Assembly (NCBI GenBank): GCA_002354555.1
Contig: DELT01000068.1
Location: forward strand, 3,842 to 43,924
Length of the DNA stretch: 40,083 bases
Direction: 5' to 3'
Origin: Methylophaga sp. UBA2689
Lineage (GTDB): Bacteria > Pseudomonadota > Gammaproteobacteria > Nitrosococcales > Methylophagaceae
Shown: in pieces, positions 26,750 to 33,711 of the stretch
How positions within the stretch are numbered: the first letter of the stretch is position 1
Layout of the letters: each line of letters opens with the position of its first letter
Position numbers and translations under genes: made by a program
The notes under the pieces: model-generated
Told to the model about the DNA's origin: nothing
Databases searched by the model: none
Seen by the model: the letters and a program-made list of their open reading frames with translations, nothing else

Positions 26750-27787
26750 ATGAAAGTATTAATTATCAAGCTCACCTCCATGGGCGATTTAATGCATGCC
26801 TTACCGGCGTTAACCGATGCAGCAAAAGCTTTTCCCGGTATTGAATTTGACTGGGTGGTGGATGAAGCCTTTGCCGAAGTGCCCAAATGGCATCCCAATG
26901 TTCGTAAAGTTATTACCACCTCGCATCGACGCTGGAAGAAATCCGCCTGGCAAACGCTGACCGGTGGTGAATTACGCCAGTTCTATCGGGAACTGAATCT
27001 GGACGATTATGATGCTGTTGTCGATATGCAGAATAATCTGAAAAGCGCGTTGGTCAGTAAGTTACGCCGCGGCCCGGTCTATGGTCTGGATAAACAATCC
27101 TGTCGTGAACGACCGGCCCATCTGGCTTATCAATACCCGATAACGGTTAATCCACAGCAACATGCCGTGGATCGGATGCGGCAGATCCTGTCACAGGCAC
27201 TGGATTATCCACTCCCCAAAACACTCGCCAAATATGCGGCGAATTTCAGTAAATATCCGTTACCGGAGCTCGAGTTTGCCTTACCCGAGCGTTATCTGAT
27301 GTTTGTGCACAATGCCAGTTGGTTGACCAAACTCTGGCCGATTAATTTCTGGCAGCAATTGGTTTTACAGGCGCGATCTGAGGGTTTTTCCGTATTATTA
27401 CCCTGTGGCAATAATGAAGAATATCTGCGTGCTCAACAGATCGCTTCAGTTGATGCAATGGCATTTGCGTTACCACGTTTAGGCCTGAACGATATTGCGG
27501 CGATTATGCACCACTCGGCAGGTGCGGTGTGCAGTGATACCGGACTGGCACATCTTGCTGCTGTGGCTGGAACGCCTGCGTTAACATTGTATGGTGCGAC
27601 AGACACAGCGCTGATTGGCACCTATGGCAAACATCAGCAGCATCTGGTCAGTGAGTTTAACTGCGCCCCATGCTATAAACGCAAATGCCCGTTACCCGCC
27701 TCACGCAATGGCGAACCAGTGTGTATGACCGAAATGACACCGGAAATGGTTTGGCATGGACTGCAACCACTTTTAGCCGCACAATAA
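26750..27787 (+). CDS. waaC: LPS heptosyltransferase I
   Basis: 345-residue GT9-family GT-B enzyme that adds the first heptose to Kdo2-lipid A. The N-terminal KLTSMGDLMHALPAL motif, the ASWLTKLWP acceptor/donor segment and the C-terminal VCSDTGLAHLAAVAGTPALTLYG motif for ADP-heptose are all present. A C-terminal CxxxCKRKCP-like cysteine cluster (CAPCYKRKCPLP) is typical of the group. Downstream hldE supplies its donor. Confidence 0.94.
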   Translation: MKVLIIKLTSMGDLMHALPALTDAAKAFPGIEFDWVVDEAFAEVPKWHPNVRKVITTSHRRWKKSAWQTLTGGELRQFYRELNLDDYDAVVDMQNNLKSALVSKLRRGPVYGLDKQSCRERPAHLAYQYPITVNPQQHAVDRMRQILSQALDYPLPKTLAKYAANFSKYPLPELEFALPERYLMFVHNASWLTKLWPINFWQQLVLQARSEGFSVLLPCGNNEEYLRAQQIASVDAMAFALPRLGLNDIAAIMHHSAGAVCSDTGLAHLAAVAGTPALTLYGATDTALIGTYGKHQQHLVSEFNCAPCYKRKCPLPASRNGEPVCMTEMTPEMVWHGLQPLLAAQ

Positions 27788-27817
27788 CCGCTTTCTCTAA
27801 TCAATAAATCAAACGTT

Positions 27818-29263
27818 ATGAAAAATGCATTCCCGGATTTTCGGCAGGCCAATGTCGTCGTAATAGGCGATTTGATGCTGGACCGCTTCTATTTTGGTAA
27901 AACCAAGCGTATTTCTCCTGAAGCGCCTGTGCCAGTAGTGAATGTTGAGCGATTGGAAGATATTCCGGGCGGTGCCGCCAATGTAGCGATGAATATTGCT
28001 TCACTCGGTGCCAACTGCAGTTTGTCAGGCATTACTGGTCAGGATGAAGCCGCGCAGGTGTTAGAAGAGCGACTGCGTTCGGTCAGCATTGAGTGTGCGT
28101 TTCATCAAACCTCACAACACCCCACCATCATAAAATCCCGCATTATCAGCGCGCATCAGCAACTGCTACGGATGGATTTTGAAAGCCGATTTACCTTAGA
28201 AAGCGCTGTTGGGATGGCTGACAAAGTCACACCATTGCTGGTTTATGGTGGAGTAATGGTTTTGTCAGATTACGACAAAGGCACGCTGCATGATCCACAG
28301 CAGTGGATTAAGCTGGCAAAAGCCAATGCTATGACCGTGCTGGTCGATCCAAAAGGCAATGATTTCAGTAAATATCGTGGTGCGGATTTAATCACCCCCA
28401 ATCTCACCGAATTTGAAACGGTGACGGGCGAAATTCAATCAGAAGCCGACCTGATTGAGAAAGCCAAAAAGCTGATTGCCGACTTTGATATTAAAGCGGT
28501 ATTGATCACCCGTAGTGAACAGGGCATGTCGTTGATCACCAATGACAACAACGAATTCCATCTACCGGCGATTGCCAAAGAAGTTGCCGATGTCACCGGA
28601 GCCGGGGACACCGTGATTGCCACCTTGGCAGCAGCACTGGCCGCCGGACAATCTTTGCAACAAGCCGTGACCTTAGCCAATGTCGCTGCCAGTATTGTGG
28701 TCAGCAAACTGGGCACATCCACTGTCAGCGAACCCGAACTGTTTGCCGAATATCAACGTCATCAGGGCACAAATCAAAGTGATCATTCCTTTGCTGGTGC
28801 GGTCACCGTTGAACAATTAAAAATTGCGGTTGATCAAGCCAAAAAACGTGGCGAGAAAATTGTTTTTACCAACGGCTGTTTCGATATTCTGCATGCCGGT
28901 CATGTCAGCTATCTGCATCAGGCGCGCGCCCAGGGCGATAGATTAATTGTTGCCATTAACTCCGATGAATCCGTCACCAAACTTAAAGGCAAAGGTCGTC
29001 CGATTAATACCGCGGATCGCCGTCAGATCGTGTTGGCAGGGCTGGCCGATGTGGATTGGGTTACCGTCTTTGAAGGTGATACTCCGGAAGACCTACTCAG
29101 AGAAATCCAGCCCGATATCCTGGTTAAAGGCGGCGATTACGATAAAAAAGGCGTCGTTGGCTGGGAAATCGTTGAAGGTTACGGTGGTGAAGTGAGAGTG
29201 ATGGGCTTAACCGAAAACTGCTCTACTACGGCGATAGTGAATAAGATCCATCAGGATAGATAA
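27818..29263 (+). CDS. hldE: Bifunctional heptose-7-phosphate kinase/heptose-1-phosphate adenylyltransferase
   Basis: 481-residue fusion enzyme of ADP-heptose synthesis. The N-terminal ribokinase-like domain (about 1-325) has the PGGAANVAMNIASLG sugar-binding motif and the catalytic GAGD at 261-264. The C-terminal nucleotidyltransferase domain (about 345-481) has TNGCFDILHAGH with HAGH at 359-362, and the NSDESVTKLKGKGRPI segment. The length matches E. coli HldE (477). It comes 30 bases after waaC. gmhA lies further on, and gmhB and hldD are not in the window. Its stop codon abuts a dispersed repeat. Confidence 0.97.
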   Translation: MKNAFPDFRQANVVVIGDLMLDRFYFGKTKRISPEAPVPVVNVERLEDIPGGAANVAMNIASLGANCSLSGITGQDEAAQVLEERLRSVSIECAFHQTSQHPTIIKSRIISAHQQLLRMDFESRFTLESAVGMADKVTPLLVYGGVMVLSDYDKGTLHDPQQWIKLAKANAMTVLVDPKGNDFSKYRGADLITPNLTEFETVTGEIQSEADLIEKAKKLIADFDIKAVLITRSEQGMSLITNDNNEFHLPAIAKEVADVTGAGDTVIATLAAALAAGQSLQQAVTLANVAASIVVSKLGTSTVSEPELFAEYQRHQGTNQSDHSFAGAVTVEQLKIAVDQAKKRGEKIVFTNGCFDILHAGHVSYLHQARAQGDRLIVAINSDESVTKLKGKGRPINTADRRQIVLAGLADVDWVTVFEGDTPEDLLREIQPDILVKGGDYDKKGVVGWEIVEGYGGEVRVMGLTENCSTTAIVNKIHQDR

Positions 29264-29373
29264 AAGCAATTTATCCGCAGATTACGCAAATGGACGCAGA
29301 TTATTCATTTAGATAAATAGACCACAGAGATACAGAGGGCACAGAGGTTTCAAAGGAATCTATCCGTGGTTTA
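29263..29373 (+). repeat. Repeat motifs B, A and degenerate B, left edge of second segment
   Basis: Directly after the hldE stop come motif B (AAAGCAATTTATCCGCAGAT, 29263-29302 with a partial second GCAGATT), motif A (ACCACAGAGATACAGAGGGC, 29319-29350) and a worn copy of B (AAAGGAATCTATCCGTGG, 29352-29373). The A-then-B unit is the same as at 21771-21826. The extra B in front suggests two insertions or a tandem copy. Confidence 0.8.
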
Positions 29374-29384
29374 TCAGACAATTT

Positions 29385-29471
29385 GGTAGGTTGGTTGAAT
29401 GCAATGAAACCCAACAGATATCGAAAATTCAAGCCAAAATGTTGGGTTTCGCAAGCTCTACCTAACCTACC
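29385..29471. repeat. Large imperfect hairpin of motif C
   Basis: Two 32-base arms pair at 22 of 32 positions. Both ends are strong: outer GGTAGGTT with AACCTACC, and inner GAAACCCAACA with TGTTGGGTTTC. The loop is 23 bases. It sits between convergent hldE and the small membrane-protein gene, so it could also work as a two-way terminator. The stop codon of the small gene at 29462 lies within the right arm. Confidence 0.75.
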
Positions 29472-29794
29472 TTGCTTTCCCCGATTAGATCTTGGCATGC
29501 TTCCTTTGTTTTTTGATACAGCCCCATAAAATGTTGAGCTACCACTGATTCTCCACCGCTTAATGAATCATATTCTTTTAATAAATCTTCCAGTTTTAAT
29601 ATCAAATTTAGTATCTGAGCAGAATAGTCCTTAAGAGAAGTACATAAATTAGAATTTCCTAAAGATACGAATGTTTTATTGGGCGGAGCCCATCCCGGTT
29701 TCAAAAATTGATTTAGAGGGCCAAAAGTAAGTACTTCTTCACCAGCATCATTTTTAACTTCGATTTGCAAATGTGATTCAATTTTTTGTTCCAA
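29462..29794 (-). CDS. Downstream half of a frameshifted protein of unknown function
   Basis: 110 residues from a TTG at 29794, but the frame stays open upstream to the A8 tract at 29820-29827. The residues just before the TTG (NELYRLISG) continue naturally from EAKK of the upstream ORF. The two are therefore most likely one protein of about 210 residues. The visible part is soluble and partly helical (KIESHLQIEVKNDAGEEV, then a leucine-rich helix LNLILKLEDLLKEYDSL). I recognise no catalytic motif. No ATG lies near the start, which argues against an independent gene. The last few residues are encoded by the motif C repeat. Confidence 0.55.
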   Translation of the reverse strand: MEQKIESHLQIEVKNDAGEEVLTFGPLNQFLKPGWAPPNKTFVSLGNSNLCTSLKDYSAQILNLILKLEDLLKEYDSLSGGESVVAQHFMGLYQKTKEACQDLIGESKVG

Positions 29795-29802
29795 GCCGGA
29801 AA

Positions 29803-30093
29803 TTAGTCGATATAGCTCATTTTTTTTGCTTCATTTTCTAAATGATTGCGAGTAGCTAGAAATTCTGATTTTTGAAGTTTTACAGCTCTAATAAGTGTTA
29901 TTAATGCAGCTATGGCTATTAAAGGGTTTAAAATCCCACCAAAAAAATCACCAAATACTCCCCAGTCAGAAGGATTTTTTGAAATAGTCCAATTGAAAGT
30001 AAAGTAAGCTAATGAGTAGAACGTTATGACAGTTACAGAAACTATCGTAACGAAAAAAATTATTAAACTTTCCATATTCTTCAATAGTTTCAT
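29803..30093 (-). CDS. Upstream half of a frameshifted two-helix membrane protein
   Basis: 96 residues with two predicted membrane helices (about 9-30 and 51-69) joined by the loop SKNPSDWGVFGDFFGGILNP. They are followed by a polar helix (KLQKSEFLATRNHLENEAKK). The W-x2-FGDFFGG-x-LNP loop is a pattern I recall from membrane proteins annotated as putative phage abortive infection proteins (putAbiC-like); this is unverified. The reading frame ends five codons after an A8 run, while the -1 frame continues into the ORF at 29462-29794. The region is clearly AT-richer than its neighbours, which suggests acquisition. It lies within a segment bounded by dispersed repeats. Confidence 0.6.
   Translation of the reverse strand: MKLLKNMESLIIFFVTIVSVTVITFYSLAYFTFNWTISKNPSDWGVFGDFFGGILNPLIAIAALITLIRAVKLQKSEFLATRNHLENEAKKMSYID
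29820..29827 (-). other. A8 tract at the frame break (possible -1 slippage site)
   Basis: On the minus strand GC-AAAAAAAA-TG is read GCA AAA AAA ATG in the frame of the upstream ORF. Nine A residues, or a -1 slip, would give GCA AAA AAA AAT GAG CTA and join the two ORFs. A AAA AAA is a known slippery heptamer type, but homopolymer sequencing error or a decaying gene is equally consistent. Confidence 0.6.
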
Positions 30094-30154
30094 TAACTGT
30101 TCCTATCAAGTAACAAGAAGCTGTAAAGCAAAAAATAATTCATATATTTAAAGC

Positions 30155-30236
30155 TAAATCTGCGCCCATCTGCGTAATCTGCGGATAAATATTTAAACCC
30201 CAAAAACCTCCGTGCCCTCTGTGTCTCTGTGGTTAA
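30155..30236 (-). repeat. Repeat motifs A and B, right edge of second segment
   Basis: On the plus strand B' (AAATCTGCGCCCATCTGCGT to GGATAAAT) is followed by A' (AACCTCCGTGCCCTCTGTGT to GGTTAAT). The 35-base B' core is identical to 22515-22549. The TTA at 30233-30235 within A' is the reverse of the stop codon used by the aldo/keto reductase, so the repeat abuts or trims that gene's 3' end. Confidence 0.88.
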
Positions 30237-31039
30237 TTTTTATAAAACGCAGCAATAGCCTTAGCCACATTGTCAGCCAGATGCACCGGATTAATCGTCC
30301 CAACAACCACACTGGCCACTGCCGGATTAGCAAAGAGCATTTCAAAGCTGGCACTGACGCTGTCTTTGGTCGAGTTGGTAGGCAAATGCCCACTGGCAAA
30401 GGCTTTTTTGATAAAGATGGCTTTATTGAGCTGGTTGGCCGTATCAATCACGATTTGTTCGTCCTGATAGGCGAGGTTGTGGGTGACCATGACGATATCG
30501 GACTGTTGCAGGGCGAGCAGGCCACCGTCGACGGTTTTGCTGGAGATGCCGGTCGCTGTTATCAGACCTTGTTGTTTTAGTTCATTGAGGGTTTCCAGTG
30601 CCCGATGCTGTTCGATGATCGGCACATCGTTACCATCGGAGTGAATCAATACAATATCAATCATCTCGCGGTTGAGACGTTGCAGGCTTTGTTCAACACT
30701 TCTAATAATCGCATCGCGCGAAAAATCGAAATGTGAGTCGCCGCTGTCGGCATCAAACTGTTCACCGGCTTTGGAGCAGATAATCCAGTCATGTGGCAGT
30801 TGTGGCAATAACTCGCCGAGACGTTGTTCACTGTTGCCGTAGGCGGGTGCGGTATCAATCAGATTAATGCCTAAATCCCAGGCTTGTTGCAGCAAGGCGA
30901 GTGCGGCTTCATCATCGGGAATAGTAAACGCTTCGGGGTATTTAACGCCTTTATCACGTCCCAGTTTGACGGTGCCGAGTCCCAGTACCGAAACATCCAG
31001 CCCGGTGCCGGGAATGGTTTTTTTTGGCAGTTTATTCAT
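30233..31039 (-). CDS. Aldo/keto reductase family oxidoreductase
   Basis: 268-residue TIM-barrel NAD(P)H-dependent reductase. The catalytic tetrad appears in order: Asp and Tyr in NLIDTAPAYGNSE, Lys in ICSKAGEQ and His in VLIHSDG. The C-terminal nucleotide-binding segment ASVVVGTINPVHLADNV is typical. The substrate is unknown. The start overlaps the FAD oxidoreductase stop by four bases (ATGA), so it is co-translated in a gmhA-oxidoreductase-reductase operon. The stop codon lies in a dispersed repeat. The protein ends FYKN, so a few C-terminal residues may have been replaced when the repeat inserted. Confidence 0.88.
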   Translation of the reverse strand: MNKLPKKTIPGTGLDVSVLGLGTVKLGRDKGVKYPEAFTIPDDEAALALLQQAWDLGINLIDTAPAYGNSEQRLGELLPQLPHDWIICSKAGEQFDADSGDSHFDFSRDAIIRSVEQSLQRLNREMIDIVLIHSDGNDVPIIEQHRALETLNELKQQGLITATGISSKTVDGGLLALQQSDIVMVTHNLAYQDEQIVIDTANQLNKAIFIKKAFASGHLPTNSTKDSVSASFEMLFANPAVASVVVGTINPVHLADNVAKAIAAFYKN

Positions 31040-32235
31040 TTTGTAAATGCCCGATCCCAGAGTGGTTCAGCCAGTTGTGCCAGGGGCAAAATATGCTGTT
31101 CTGGGTGGGCTGTTTTTTTCACATTTTGTTTTGCCAGCGCTTCGATAACTTTATCGGCCAGATCGGGTGATAAAGCTAACTTGGTCGGCCAGGCAATATG
31201 CAGATTTTTATGACTGCTGACATAGGCGCTATCGGGACGCGCAAAACCGCTTTGTTTGGGTTCGGCGCGATTGACGTTATGCGTAGTCCATTCCAGTTCC
31301 GGCAGGGTAAACCACGGCAGGATTTGTTTAAGTAAAGCGCGTGCTTCCTCAATCAAACTATCAGGATCTTTGCCGACACCTTCTTCCGCAATATTACCGC
31401 CGAGGTACCAGACGATATTGCCGGTTTTATCCGGATGGCTGCTGATGGTGGCGATCGGTTTGCTGCCACTGCCAAGACCATGAGCATAAATTTGCGGTAA
31501 AGGATTAGCCGGATCTTTGGCTTTGCAGAGCAGCATTTGCAACGGCCGTTTCTGCATTTTGGGTCGGGTCAGTTGCAGGCTTTTTAACATTTCACCCGTG
31601 CCTTCACCGGAAGTCAGTACAAACTGCTGCGCCTTAATTTCCAGTTCATCACCAAACCGCATGGCAGTGATTTGGCCATCCTGTTTTAGCCATTCGGGCG
31701 CGATATCCGGTGTTTTTAAAATCGTTGCGGCATAAGGCTTGATTAAGGCTTTAAGCAAACTGCCAACATCCAGTACAGGTTCATCCAACTGGTATAACGC
31801 GCCTTTAAAACCTTCATCGGCAAACAAGCCACTGCGCTCTGATTTGGGAATATTCTGCATTCGGCTTTGCAGCGCTTTGCTGGCAAAGAATGACACCATT
31901 TTGGAAGACAGGCTTTGGGTGGACCAGAGCAGTTGATGTTCGGTAAACACGTTGACGCTGGATAAATCAATTTCGCCTTTACCTTGCAGACAGGCTTTCC
32001 AGCGGGCGGGCATACCGCTGATGGTTTGTGCGGCGTTGGATAAAATGCCGTTTAAAGCATATTTGCTACCGCCATGGATAATGCCTTGAGCACTCAGCGT
32101 CTGGGCATGACCAATTTTCTGGTTTTCCAGCAGCAGACAGTGATAACCCAACTGGCTCAGCCGGTTATGCAGCCATAATCCGGCAATGCCGGCGCCAACA
32201 ATAACGACGTCTGCTGTGATGATGTTTTGACTCAT
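31036..32235 (-). CDS. FAD-dependent oxidoreductase (DAO family)
   Basis: 399-residue flavoprotein with an N-terminal Rossmann dinucleotide-binding motif (ADVVIVGAGIAGLWLHNRL, about 8-26) and a glycine-rich second segment AQGIIHGGSKYAL. It resembles the DAO group that includes glycerol-3-phosphate and 2-hydroxyglutarate oxidases. The exact substrate cannot be read from the sequence. No signal peptide or membrane helix is apparent. It overlaps gmhA and the aldo/keto reductase by four bases on each side, which implies a linked function with these genes. Confidence 0.85.
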   Translation of the reverse strand: MSQNIITADVVIVGAGIAGLWLHNRLSQLGYHCLLLENQKIGHAQTLSAQGIIHGGSKYALNGILSNAAQTISGMPARWKACLQGKGEIDLSSVNVFTEHQLLWSTQSLSSKMVSFFASKALQSRMQNIPKSERSGLFADEGFKGALYQLDEPVLDVGSLLKALIKPYAATILKTPDIAPEWLKQDGQITAMRFGDELEIKAQQFVLTSGEGTGEMLKSLQLTRPKMQKRPLQMLLCKAKDPANPLPQIYAHGLGSGSKPIATISSHPDKTGNIVWYLGGNIAEEGVGKDPDSLIEEARALLKQILPWFTLPELEWTTHNVNRAEPKQSGFARPDSAYVSSHKNLHIAWPTKLALSPDLADKVIEALAKQNVKKTAHPEQHILPLAQLAEPLWDRAFTK

Positions 32236-32795
32236 GCTTTGCTGAGTTTCTCGTCCAGAGCTTCACACAACCAGTGACCAATCAGGATATGGCCTTCCTG
32301 AACTCGGGCGGTTTCGGTATCGGCGACACAGACACAATGATCAGCAATGGCTTTGAGTTGTCCGCCACTTTGGCCGGTAAAGGCAATCGTTGCACAACCG
32401 GCTTTTTTCGCGGTGTTAATGCCGTTGATGATATTGGCACTGTTACCGGAAGTCGATAAACCAATCGCCACATCGCCGGGTCGGGCCAGCGCCTGAATTT
32501 GTCGATCAAATACGGTTTCAAAACTGTAATCGTTACTGTGCGCGGTTAGAATCGAGGTGTCGGTGGTCAGCGCAATTGCGGCCAGTGGTCTGCGATCTTC
32601 TTTATAACGAATCACAAATTCCGCGGCCAGATGCTGGGCATCAGAAGCACTGCCGCCATTGCCGAAGAACAACACTTTATTGTCATTCAGCACGCAGTCG
32701 CTGATAAGGGCCAGTAAATCATTTAATTGAGGCTCCATATCAAACAAGCTTTCAATCATCTTCTGGTGGCGTTGCAAGGTGGATTTAAATGACAC
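32232..32795 (-). CDS. gmhA: Phosphoheptose isomerase (sedoheptulose 7-phosphate isomerase)
   Basis: 187-residue SIS-domain enzyme that turns sedoheptulose 7-phosphate into D-glycero-D-manno-heptose 7-phosphate, the first step of heptose synthesis. Landmarks are VLFFGNGGSASDAQHLAAEF, the LSTSGNSANI phosphate loop and the C-terminal EGHILIGHWLCEALDE with the zinc/catalytic histidines. The length matches family members (about 190). It is the first gene of a three-gene minus-strand operon, divergent from waaP. The DiaA paralogue is the alternative, but the LPS context favours GmhA. Confidence 0.9.
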   Translation of the reverse strand: MSFKSTLQRHQKMIESLFDMEPQLNDLLALISDCVLNDNKVLFFGNGGSASDAQHLAAEFVIRYKEDRRPLAAIALTTDTSILTAHSNDYSFETVFDRQIQALARPGDVAIGLSTSGNSANIINGINTAKKAGCATIAFTGQSGGQLKAIADHCVCVADTETARVQEGHILIGHWLCEALDEKLSKA

Positions 32796-32860
32796 GGCTT
32801 ACCTCATTTCGGCTCTGGTGGTAGTATTTGTGGTTTCCTGCAAACAGTGTAACAAAACGC

Positions 32861-32876
32861 TGTGCGCGTTCGCACA
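32861..32876. promoter_or_regulatory. Perfect palindrome in the gmhA/waaP divergent spacer
   Basis: TGTGCG and CGCACA pair around CGTT (32861-32876). On the minus strand it lies just upstream of TGTTACACT (32847-32855), which looks like an extended -10 for gmhA. The 106-base spacer separates two LPS-core transcripts, so this is a candidate operator for either. No regulator is known. Confidence 0.35.
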
Positions 32877-32901
32877 ACTCACTGCTTGGCATAGCCTTTA
32901 G

Positions 32902-33711
32902 ATGGCCTTAATGAAAAAGAATTCCTGTTATTTGCGACAAGATTTGGCTCAGGCCTGGGGCGATAAGCCGGTGTTTGATGCTGTGGCCAGCACCAATGGT
33001 GAGATCTTTCGTGATAAAGAGGGCCGTAGGACATTGCGCTTTGAGCTGAATGACCGCTCGTATTTTCTGAAATATCATCAAGGTGTCGGTTGGGCGGAAA
33101 TCATCAAAAATCTGTTACAGCTGCGTTTGCCGATCATCAGTGCGCGTAATGAATGGCAGGCGATACATTTTCTGGAAAAACACGGCATCGAAACCATGAC
33201 GCTGGCGGGTTATGGCAAAAAGGGCATTAATCCGGCGACAATACGTTCGTTTGTGATTACCGATGATCTGATTAATACCATGAGCCTGGAATACGTTGGC
33301 GAACAATGGCAACAACGGCCACCGAGTTTTGCCACCAAACAGGCGCTGATCCGCAAGCTGGCCAATATGGCGGGTACCATGCATAAAAACGGTATGAATC
33401 ACCGCGATTTTTATCTGTGTCACTTTCTGCTGGATGAACGCTTTGCCGAAAACAATACCTTCGATGACAACACGCCGGTTTATCTGATTGATTTGCACCG
33501 TGCGACTATTAGACATAAAACACCGAAACGCTGGCAGATAAAAGATCTTGGAAGTCTTTATTTTTCGGCTTCCAGAGTGTCTTTGACGAAACGGGATAAA
33601 TTACGCTTTATGCAGATTTATTCAGGCTTGCCACTACGCACATTGCTAAAAGATCAGGCTGATTTATGGCGTGAAGTTGAACGTCGCGCACAGAAGTTGC
33701 TGGCGGAATAA
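32902..33711 (+). CDS. waaP: LPS core heptose(I) kinase WaaP
   Basis: 269-residue eukaryotic-like kinase fold enzyme that phosphorylates the first inner-core heptose. It matches the WaaP/RfaP pattern closely: GEIFRDKEGRRTLRFE, SYFLKYHQGVGWAEIIKNLL with the ATP lysine, and the catalytic loop NHRDFYLCHF with D169. The metal-binding D197 lies in YLIDLHRA. The length is like E. coli WaaP (265). The ATG at 32902 is used, though a second ATG at 32911 is possible. The stop overlaps the next start as TAATG, so it is coupled to the double-kinase gene. Confidence 0.94.
   Translation: MALMKKNSCYLRQDLAQAWGDKPVFDAVASTNGEIFRDKEGRRTLRFELNDRSYFLKYHQGVGWAEIIKNLLQLRLPIISARNEWQAIHFLEKHGIETMTLAGYGKKGINPATIRSFVITDDLINTMSLEYVGEQWQQRPPSFATKQALIRKLANMAGTMHKNGMNHRDFYLCHFLLDERFAENNTFDDNTPVYLIDLHRATIRHKTPKRWQIKDLGSLYFSASRVSLTKRDKLRFMQIYSGLPLRTLLKDQADLWREVERRAQKLLAE

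Noticed and set aside
29301-29498. 65-residue minus-strand ORF after hldE
   Set aside because: It lies wholly in motifs A, B and C, so it is repeat sequence rather than a gene.
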